Shown here piece by piece: positions 1-5,104 of a stretch of DNA of 5,104 bases. The position numbers and the translations under genes are program-made. The DNA comes from Oscillospiraceae bacterium (GTDB taxonomy: Bacteria; Bacillota; Clostridia; Oscillospirales; Oscillospiraceae), in NCBI GenBank assembly GCA_017420125.1, contig JAFOJR010000006.1, forward strand, positions 1-5,104. Reading direction: 5' to 3'. Position 1 is the stretch's first letter. Every line of letters starts with the position of its first letter. The notes under the pieces were generated by a model. It was not told the DNA's origin and searched no databases. It saw nothing but the letters and a program-made list of their open reading frames with translations.

Positions 1-2396
1 ATCTTTTCCAGCATCGGCTTTGTGAGGAACAAGAGAAACAGCACCGTAGAAAATGCATGTAATGCATCAAAAGGAATCCCCCGCAGATAGGCCAAAGCTA
101 CCATCTCCCAGGTGGGTTGGTTTTGGAACATCAAAACAGAAGCTGGATTGAGCAGTCCTCCATATAGAAAAAACACCGCCAAACCACCATATAGACAAAC
201 TGGAACCAGTTTCGGTTTTCGTTTGCCGGAACCAAACAAAGCACCTGCCAACAAACCAATCAGCCCCATAGCCGCCATTTGCCACGGAGTCCAAGGCCCA
301 TGCCCAAACAAAAAATTAGACAAAAACGTAGTAACCGCACCCACCAGAAACCCCACTTGGGGGCCAAAACATACGCCGGACAAAGTGACCAGCGCTGCCA
401 CCGGTTTTACCTGCGGAACGGCAGCAAACACAGCCCGCCCCGCTACACCGATGGCGCACAGTGTAGCCAGCAGCACCAGTTCCCGGGCTTGCGGTTTTTT
501 CCCCTCCAGCAGCAGAAAAAACGGCGTCATCATTTCCAGTAAAAGCAAAATACTCACTACTGCATATGCCCGATCCCGCCATCGGTATAACCCCGCAATA
601 ATTGTGGCGGCCATCAGCAGCAAAGACAAGCCAAAGTACAACCACGACCTGCTTTGATGTGTTCGGTCCGTTTTTTCTTTCGATGCTTCGCAAAACAGGG
701 TGGATAAAATCGGCTTCTTGTTTTTCTCCTCCGGTCCGGGCGGAATGCGGGGCGGGCACTTCCCACCGCAGGCAAGAATTACGTCCTCTGCCGTTATTGC
801 ATTCGGCAGCAAATGGCGAGCCATCCGATTGGCCGCTGTGGTATAATACCGGTTTCCCTGAAAAAACGCACGGGTTTCTGCCTCCCGCACCATACCGCCG
901 TCAAACAACAGACCGCATCGGTCCGTATACATGGCACAAAATTCAACGTCGTGGGACACCAGTATAATCGTAATTCCCTCTTTTTGCAAAGCCTGCAAAA
1001 TGCTGCCAAAGTGAAGCTTCATCTGCCCATCCATTCCCTTTGTAGGCTCATCCAACAGCAAAATGCGAGGACGGCGCAGCAACACTTTGCAAAGTGCCAC
1101 CCTCTGTTGTTCACCGCCGGACAAATCATATGGATGACGCTCCAGAAAATCGGAGATCCGGCATTGGGCAGCCAAAGCTTCCACTTCTGCCTGACGGGCT
1201 TCTTTTTTTCCTTCTGTCATCTCCAGCAGTTCTTCTGCTACCGTTCTGTGGGAAAACAGGGCCTGAGGCGATTGCGGCAGCATCCCAATCTCCGGATGCT
1301 TTCCCGCTTTCCACACAGTGCCGAAGATTTTGATTTTTCCCTGCTGTGGCGACCGCAGCCCACTCAGCAGCATCAGCAGCGTACTTTTCCCTGCGCCGTT
1401 TCCTCCTAGAATCCCATAGCATTCTCCTTTATAAACAGCGAAAGATGCATTTTTTACTACGTCCGGCTCCTGCCGTTTATATCGAAAAAAAACGTGAGAG
1501 GCAGACAAAACCGGCTCCCCTTCCAACAGCTTCTGAGGCACTGCTTCCACCGGTTGCAGTGGACAGTTTTGGTGCACCAAATCCAGCCATTTCTGTCCTT
1601 CCCTAACTGTAATAGGACAGGGAAATGGCTGCTCTACAGAGGCAGAGATCCGCATAGGGGTAGGCATTGCATAAAACATCCCGCTGTTTTGTGCCCGCAA
1701 CTGCTGCCCCACCTCACGAGGTGTCCCATCGGCACATATGCGCCCCTGCTCCAATACGATCACCCGGTCAGAAAGCGGCAGTGCTTCTTCCAATCGATGT
1801 TCTGTCAACAAAATTGTAGTACCAAATTCCTGATGCACGCGGGATAGCATCGAAAAAAATTCCGCTGCCCCAACAGGATCCAGCTGTCCGGTGGGCTCAT
1901 CCAGCAGCAAAATGGAAGGCTGCGTCATCATCGCCGCCGCCAGCTGGAGCATTTGTTTTTGTCCACCGGACAAATCATGCACCGGTTTTTGGTACCAGTC
2001 CTCCATGCCAAAGGAATGGGCCAGTTCCGCTGCGCGCAAGCGGATTACATCTGGTGCAAGGCCCAAATTTTCCAGGCCAAAAGCCAGCTCATGCCAAACT
2101 TTATCCGTCACGATGCCGTCCTCCGGGCTTTGGCACACATAGCCGATTTCGGCAGCTTGTATTCGACGTTCTGCCTGGTCCAAAGAGGCACCGTTCCACA
2201 AAACAAAACCTGAACGGGTCCCCCGGGGAGACAAGTCCGCTTTCAAATGACGCAAAAGCGTGGATTTCCCACTGCCGGAAGCACCGCAGATGGTGACCCA
2301 CTGTCCTGCTTGTATGGACAGGGAAATTTGATCCAGCGCCATTACTTCTGCGTTGGGATACGCAAAACTCAACTGGTGGATAGAATACGCTTCCAC
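1..2396 (-). CDS. ecfA: Fused ECF importer protein: two ABC ATPase domains (EcfA-EcfA') plus membrane S component; 3' end off the window
   Basis: One open frame of 798 visible codons encodes both motor ATPases and the substrate-binding subunit of an ECF importer. I translated it throughout and found no stop. ATPase 1 (about 1-225): Walker A GASGSGKST (38-46), Q-loop Gln89, LSGGQ (142-146), Walker B ILLLDEPT (162-169), His200. ATPase 2 (about 296-515): Walker A GGNGAGKST (331-339), Gln375, LSGGE (425-429), ILLLDEPTKGMD (445-456), His482. Both look catalytically intact. A polar linker (about 516-584, with CGGKC at 543-547) leads into the membrane part. There, two extra helices (about 584-602 and 612-630) precede a six-helix S core from about 638, with AxxxAxxxA at 644-652 (the S-component pattern that contacts EcfT) and a loop GHGPWTPWQM (698-707). 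The sequence ends at TKPMLEK, so probably only a short tail is missing. The substrate is unknown. Confidence 0.9.
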   Translation of the reverse strand, partial: MEAYSIHQLSFAYPNAEVMALDQISLSIQAGQWVTICGASGSGKSTLLRHLKADLSPRGTRSGFVLWNGASLDQAERRIQAAEIGYVCQSPEDGIVTDKVWHELAFGLENLGLAPDVIRLRAAELAHSFGMEDWYQKPVHDLSGGQKQMLQLAAAMMTQPSILLLDEPTGQLDPVGAAEFFSMLSRVHQEFGTTILLTEHRLEEALPLSDRVIVLEQGRICADGTPREVGQQLRAQNSGMFYAMPTPMRISASVEQPFPCPITVREGQKWLDLVHQNCPLQPVEAVPQKLLEGEPVLSASHVFFRYKRQEPDVVKNASFAVYKGECYGILGGNGAGKSTLLMLLSGLRSPQQGKIKIFGTVWKAGKHPEIGMLPQSPQALFSHRTVAEELLEMTEGKKEARQAEVEALAAQCRISDFLERHPYDLSGGEQQRVALCKVLLRRPRILLLDEPTKGMDGQMKLHFGSILQALQKEGITIILVSHDVEFCAMYTDRCGLLFDGGMVREAETRAFFQGNRYYTTAANRMARHLLPNAITAEDVILACGGKCPPRIPPGPEEKNKKPILSTLFCEASKEKTDRTHQSRSWLYFGLSLLLMAATIIAGLYRWRDRAYAVVSILLLLEMMTPFFLLLEGKKPQARELVLLATLCAIGVAGRAVFAAVPQVKPVAALVTLSGVCFGPQVGFLVGAVTTFLSNFLFGHGPWTPWQMAAMGLIGLLAGALFGSGKRKPKLVPVCLYGGLAVFFLYGGLLNPASVLMFQNQPTWEMVALAYLRGIPFDALHAFSTVLFLLFLTKPMLEK

Positions 2397-3253
2397 TGCT
2401 TCACCTCCCAAAGCTGCGCCAGAAGAGGCGCGGCACAAACCATGCCATACAGTACAAAAAACACCGACTGTCTGAAAGAAATTCCCCATCGAAACCGGGG
2501 AAAATACTGTGCGGAAAACGCGCCGGAGCATCCACCCCAAATAATCCCACCCGCAGCAAGACCGATGCAGATCAACAGAAGAATATCCCGCGGGGTAATA
2601 ATATACAGGGAAAAGCGGCTACGCCCCTTCAACCCATATCCCCGGCCTTTCATACCATCTGCCAGTATCATTCCGTGTTCCAATGCCCAGGTAATTAAAA
2701 CCGATACGGTTCCCGCTGCTTCCCGGACATGACTGCGCACAGAACGGGACTTGTCCGTCACACCCACACCCCGTCGGGCTTGGCGCACTTGCTGCAGCTG
2801 ATGGCGAAACCGGGGCACAAACCCCAACGCCATGGAAAGCAGCAGCGCAAGAGACGGCGCCGCCCATCCCAGCAGGCAGACAACCTGGTCCGATGTAATC
2901 AACGTACTAAAACAAGCATACCAGCACAATATCGCTCCAAAAAGCAAAGCGGCAGCCAGCCCATAATAAACAGATTCCAATGTCAACGGATTGCCACTGG
3001 GAAAGTAGGTCAAAATCGTGATCCCCTGATGATTAAACAATGGATTGAGCACGGCCGTCAGCACCATCAGCGGCAGCAATCCTTTCCAAAACAGCGACAG
3101 TGCTTTCCTCCCTTTCAGAAACAGATAAAACAAAAAAGCGCAAAGGAAAGACACCGCCAAACAAACCGGATGGAGAAACAGCATCGTGCAGACCCCTACC
3201 AGCAGGAAATAGCACAGCAGCACGGCAGGATGCAGCCGGATTCCATTATACAA
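2369..3253 (-). CDS. ecfT: Energy-coupling factor transporter transmembrane protein EcfT (CbiQ family)
   Basis: EcfT is the membrane scaffold of ECF importers. It passes ATPase movements to the S component, which topples in the membrane to deliver its vitamin or metal substrate. The 294-residue protein starts at TTG, set by a strong ribosome binding site. Hydrophobic helices lie at about 10-29, 30-46, 55-72, 98-118 and 130-147 and, after the cytoplasmic coupling region, at 222-240 and 262-283. Family hallmarks are NPLFNHQGITIL (70-81), PSLALLLSMALGFVPRF (133-149) and the two X-R-G coupling motifs: RRG at 160-162 and GRG at 203-205, the latter within MKGRGYGLKGR. Helices carrying these motifs sit in the grooves of the two ATPases. 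The gene leads an operon and overlaps the next reading frame by 28 bases. Substrate specificity is not set by EcfT. Confidence 0.94.
   Translation of the reverse strand: MYNGIRLHPAVLLCYFLLVGVCTMLFLHPVCLAVSFLCAFLFYLFLKGRKALSLFWKGLLPLMVLTAVLNPLFNHQGITILTYFPSGNPLTLESVYYGLAAALLFGAILCWYACFSTLITSDQVVCLLGWAAPSLALLLSMALGFVPRFRHQLQQVRQARRGVGVTDKSRSVRSHVREAAGTVSVLITWALEHGMILADGMKGRGYGLKGRSRFSLYIITPRDILLLICIGLAAGGIIWGGCSGAFSAQYFPRFRWGISFRQSVFFVLYGMVCAAPLLAQLWEVKQWKRILSTS
2402..2409 (-). promoter_or_regulatory. Ribosome binding site for the ATPase-S component fusion gene
   Basis: GGGAGGTG (minus strand) lies inside the last codons of ecfT, 5 bases before the GTG at 2396-2394. The frame is open further upstream and has other possible non-ATG starts, such as TTG at 2411. 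This site and the length of the first ATPase domain select GTG 2396. Confidence 0.8.
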
Positions 3254-3260
3254 ATGCGTT

Positions 3261-3268
3261 CCCCTCCT
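3261..3268 (-). promoter_or_regulatory. ecfT: Strong ribosome binding site for ecfT
   Basis: AGGAGGGG (minus strand) stands 7 bases before a TTG codon at 3253-3251. It decides the non-ATG start of ecfT. The nearby ATG, part of TATAATGG just inside the gene, is in another frame. Confidence 0.85.
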
Positions 3269-3344
3269 AACGAAAGTTCAAAGTTTCATTCCCGACAGGC
3301 CCATCATGACCGGATATACGGACCTTTCTCGGATGCATCATGAT

Positions 3345-3378
3345 AAAAAAAGATTCTCCCGATCGGGAGAATCTTTTT
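3345..3378 (-). terminator. Rho-independent terminator hairpin downstream of purF
   Basis: The arms AAAAAGATTCTCCC (14 bases) and GGGAGAATCTTTTT pair perfectly around a GATC loop at 3361-3364. On the minus strand the 3' arm runs on into a 7-base T-run (3351-3345), which makes a strong intrinsic terminator for transcripts leaving purF, 90 bases after its stop. On the plus strand only the five in-stem Ts follow, so termination in that direction should be weaker. It also lies downstream of the candidate promoter at 3423-3451, so it could act on transcripts heading for ecfT as well. Confidence 0.9.
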
Positions 3379-3394
3379 CTCGATTTGATTTCCC
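3345..3394 (-). promoter_or_regulatory. Possible transcription attenuator (antiterminator and terminator) in the ecfT leader
   Basis: On the minus strand GGGAAATC (3394-3387) lies just before the terminator hairpin. It can pair with the hairpin's 5' arm, GATTCTCCC (minus strand), through GGGA/TCCC and AATC/GATT with one bulged C. This is nearly the pairing the hairpin's own 3' arm makes. Such a pairing would compete with the terminator, as in attenuators. It contains a single bulge and is weaker than the 14-bp terminator stem, so it would need a ligand, a protein or a stalled polymerase to prevail. No known riboswitch consensus was recognised. Confidence 0.25.
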
Positions 3395-3422
3395 ATGTAA
3401 ACACATGTGTTTTTGTTTTTTT

Positions 3423-3451
3423 AGTATATCGGATTCCAGGCAGAAATACAA
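3423..3451 (-). promoter_or_regulatory. Candidate sigma-A promoter for the ecfT operon
   Basis: Read on the minus strand, TATACT (3428-3423, 5 of 6 matches to the -10 consensus) follows TTGTAT (3451-3446, 3 of 6 matches to the -35 consensus) with an exact 17-base spacer. An A-rich stretch follows, giving a predicted transcript start near 3416. It lies just after the purF stop and points at ecfT, about 160 bases upstream of its start codon. The weak -35 box keeps confidence moderate. No better promoter was found between the hairpin and ecfT. Confidence 0.45.
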
Positions 3452-3467
3452 GTCCCCTTTCTTGGGA

Positions 3468-4901
3468 TTACCCTTCCTGCTCCGGCAGCTTTTGTTCAAA
3501 GCGATATTTGGCTTTTTCTGCCGGCACAGGCACAGGATACTCTCCTGTGAAGCAGGCAGAACAAAATCCGGACACAGGGGCATCTGTTAAGTGATTCACA
3601 TCGTCCAATCCCAAAAAGCCCAAAGAGTCTGCACCAATGATCTGTGCGATTTCCGGGATGGTGTGTTGGCAAGCAATCAGATTTTCCCGGGAGTCAATGT
3701 CTGTCCCAAAATAACAGGGATGACGAAATGGCGGCGCAGAAACCCGCATATGGACTTCTTTTGCTCCTGCTTCCCGCAGCAGACGAACAATGCGGGCACT
3801 TGTGGTGCCGCGGACAATAGAGTCATCGATCAAAACTACCCGTTTCCCCTGTACGGCAGATGTGATGGGATTTAATTTCAATCGGACGTCCCGTTCCCGT
3901 TGACTTTGCGTAGGCTGGATAAATGTGCGGCCAATGTATTTATTCTTAATAAAACCTACACCATAGGGAATCCCGCTCTGTTGGGCATAACCCAAAGCGG
4001 CATCCAAACCGGAGTCCGGTACGCCGATCACCACATCTGCCTCCACCGGATGCTCCCGGGCCAGAAATGCCCCTGCACGCTGACGCGCCTCCTGCACGCT
4101 GGCACCGTCCAAAACGGAATCAGGACGGGCGAAATAAATCAGTTCAAACACGCAAAAGGCCATTTTTTCTCCGCCGCAGTGCATTTTTATGGAACGCAGC
4201 CCGCCGTCACCGGCAATCACGATCTCTCCCGGCTGCACATCCCGCACAAAGGACGCGCCGATGCTGTCCAGTGCACAGCTTTCCGATGCAAAGCACCAAC
4301 CATCCCCCCATTTCCCGATACACAACGGACGAAAACCCAGCGGATCCCGTGTAGCAATCAGTTTTTGCGGTGATACAATCACCAGAGAGTACGCCCCTGC
4401 CAATTGTCCCATGGCGGCACAAACGGCATCTTCAATCGAAGGCTGGGTCAGTCTGGCTTTTGTTACGGTATAGGCAATAACCTCTGTGTCACTGGTTGTG
4501 TGAAAAATGGCACCAGTCAGTTCCAGCGATTCCCGCAACGCTGCCGCATTGGTCAGATTTCCATTGTGCGCCAATGCCATACTGCCTTTGATATGATTCA
4601 CCATCAACGGCTGGGCATTGGCTACATTTTTCTGCCCAGTTGTTCCATAGCGCACATGACCAATGGCCATGCGGCCCTGTTCCAACTGTGCCAGGCGATT
4701 CTGGTCAAATACCTCACCTACCAGTCCCAGTTCTTTATGACAGGTGATAACCCCTGCATCGTTGACTGCAATGCCGCAGCTTTCCTGACCCCGATGCTGC
4801 AGTGCATATAAGCCCATATAGACCGCACCGGCCACATCGGTTTTCGTGGGAGAATAAACTCCAAAAACACCGCATTCCTCATGCCACTTTCCCGGTCTCA
4901 T
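3468..4901 (-). CDS. purF: Amidophosphoribosyltransferase (glutamine PRPP amidotransferase)
   Basis: PurF catalyses the committed step of purine synthesis, PRPP plus glutamine to phosphoribosylamine. The start at 4901 gives 477 residues, close to the roughly 476 of Bacillus PurF. It leaves a 9-residue propeptide ahead of Cys10, the N-terminal nucleophile exposed by processing (EECGVFGVY). An upstream ATG at 4952 would add 17 basic residues inside purC and is disfavoured; GAGG at 4912-4909 sits 7 bases before the chosen ATG. The glutaminase domain (about 10-235) shows LQHRGQE (34-40), HVRYGTTG (82-89), AHNGNLTN (111-118) and RDPLGFRPL (185-193). The phosphoribosyltransferase domain has VVLIDDSIVRGTT (355-367), the PRPP-binding loop. 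Cys250, Cys396, Cys447 and Cys450 match the Bacillus [4Fe-4S] ligands in context and nearly in spacing, so an oxygen-sensitive cluster is predicted. AMP/GMP feedback is known for the family but was not tested here. No further gene precedes the hairpin downstream. Confidence 0.97.
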   Translation of the reverse strand: MRPGKWHEECGVFGVYSPTKTDVAGAVYMGLYALQHRGQESCGIAVNDAGVITCHKELGLVGEVFDQNRLAQLEQGRMAIGHVRYGTTGQKNVANAQPLMVNHIKGSMALAHNGNLTNAAALRESLELTGAIFHTTSDTEVIAYTVTKARLTQPSIEDAVCAAMGQLAGAYSLVIVSPQKLIATRDPLGFRPLCIGKWGDGWCFASESCALDSIGASFVRDVQPGEIVIAGDGGLRSIKMHCGGEKMAFCVFELIYFARPDSVLDGASVQEARQRAGAFLAREHPVEADVVIGVPDSGLDAALGYAQQSGIPYGVGFIKNKYIGRTFIQPTQSQRERDVRLKLNPITSAVQGKRVVLIDDSIVRGTTSARIVRLLREAGAKEVHMRVSAPPFRHPCYFGTDIDSRENLIACQHTIPEIAQIIGADSLGFLGLDDVNHLTDAPVSGFCSACFTGEYPVPVPAEKAKYRFEQKLPEQEG

Positions 4902-5104
4902 GCATCTGCCTCGCTTCCGTTTTGTCCCATCAGCCGCTCCATCACTTCCCAATAGGCATCTTCCACATCGCCCAGATCCCGGCGAAAACGATCTTTATCC
5001 AACTTTTTTCCACTTTGGCTGTCCCACAGCCGGCAAGTATCGGGCGAAATCTCATCTGCCAAAATCAATTTTCCGTCCGGGGTTTTCCCAAATTCCAATT
5101 TAAA
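4898..5104 (-). CDS. purC: Phosphoribosylaminoimidazole-succinocarboxamide synthase (SAICAR synthetase), C-terminal part
   Basis: This is the last 68 residues of PurC; the 5' part lies beyond the right edge of the window. PurC joins aspartate to CAIR using ATP to give SAICAR, a cytoplasmic step of de novo purine synthesis. The visible part opens with FKLEFG, followed by the family's conserved LADEISPDTCRLWD block and then KLDKDRFRRDLG, which are characteristic of the C-terminal half of SAICAR synthetases. The frame is open from the window edge, so the apparent TTG start at 5098 is internal and is not a real start. The stop codon TGA (4900-4898) overlaps the purF start ATG (4901-4899) in an ATGA arrangement, which implies one transcript and translational coupling. 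The identification is firm. Only the N-terminal nucleotide-binding part is out of view. Confidence 0.96.
   Translation of the reverse strand, partial: FKLEFGKTPDGKLILADEISPDTCRLWDSQSGKKLDKDRFRRDLGDVEDAYWEVMERLMGQNGSEADA
4909..4912 (-). promoter_or_regulatory. Ribosome binding site deciding the purF start
   Basis: GAGG lies within the end of purC, 7 bases before the ATG at 4901. Together with the ATGA overlap and the correct propeptide length before Cys10, it supports 4901 as the purF start rather than the longer in-frame ATG at 4952. Confidence 0.65.

Noticed and set aside
316..759. Minus-strand open frame of 147 codons overlapping the S component
   Set aside because: It is in a different frame from the continuous A-A'-S reading frame and shows no membrane-protein or domain character.
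813..1409. Plus-strand open frame of 198 codons opposite the second ATPase
   Set aside because: Its composition is typical of an antisense shadow, and it covers intact Walker A, signature and Walker B motifs on the other strand.
1203..1492. Programmed frameshifting or sequence error at the A7 (1209-1203) and T8 (1492-1485) minus-strand runs in the fusion gene
   Set aside because: The frame continues through both runs with conserved ATPase motifs on either side, so no shift is needed.
3245..3250. Perfect TATAAT on the minus strand at the ecfT start
   Set aside because: It lies just inside the coding sequence, lacks a suitable -35 box 17 bases upstream, and would start transcripts after the start codon.
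2729..3343. Plus-strand open frame of 204 codons opposite ecfT
   Set aside because: It is rich in Gln, Arg, His and Lys with no domain-like pattern, and lies antisense to a clear EcfT. It is a shadow of that gene.
3254..3344. Riboswitch (cobalamin, TPP, FMN, preQ1 or purine) in the ecfT leader
   Set aside because: None of the conserved cores I know was recognised, and the space after the hairpin is too short for a cobalamin riboswitch. Only a weak AGGTCC/GGGCCT pairing is visible.
3395..3422. CATGT-AAAC-ACATG hairpin followed by a T-rich run on the plus strand as a terminator
   Set aside because: The stem has only 5 bp and there is no plus-strand gene for it to terminate.
4902..4952. Longer purF start at ATG 4952
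   Set aside because: It adds a basic stretch encoded within purC, makes the propeptide too long before Cys10, and ignores the ATGA coupling and the GAGG site.

Overview
The window looks like ordinary chromosome from a Gram-positive anaerobe of the Firmicutes, most likely class Clostridia (Oscillospiraceae/Ruminococcaceae-like). This is an inference from the strong AGGAGG-type ribosome binding sites, the intermediate base composition, the Bacillus-type iron-sulfur PurF, and the adjacent purC-purF pair. No RNA gene, mobile element or CRISPR array was seen. All supported genes lie on the minus strand, so transcription runs from the right end of the window to the left.

Right part (about 3468-5104): the end of a purine synthesis operon. 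It holds the last 68 residues of PurC (SAICAR synthetase), joined by a 4-base ATGA overlap to a complete 477-residue PurF (amidophosphoribosyltransferase). PurF has its catalytic Cys, its PRPP loop and all four predicted [4Fe-4S] ligands.

Middle (3254-3467): the only real intergenic region, 214 bases. It holds a candidate minus-strand promoter and, downstream of it, a perfect 14-bp terminator hairpin with a T-run. Because the promoter precedes the terminator, the hairpin may act as an attenuator in the leader of the next operon. It may equally be just the purF terminator.

Left part (1-3253): a two-gene operon that encodes a whole energy-coupling factor (ECF) vitamin/micronutrient importer. 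EcfT (294 residues, TTG start) comes first. A very large reading frame follows (GTG start, 28-base overlap with ecfT, 798 codons visible, running off the left edge). I translated it codon by codon and found no stop. It contains two complete ABC ATPase domains (EcfA and EcfA') followed, in the same chain, by a membrane S component (the substrate-binding subunit). The transporter is thus made from two polypeptides, T and A-A'-S, with the specificity subunit tethered to its motor. The substrate cannot be read from the sequence; cobalamin or a related compound is a weak guess. The fusion and the possible attenuator are the two most interesting points here.
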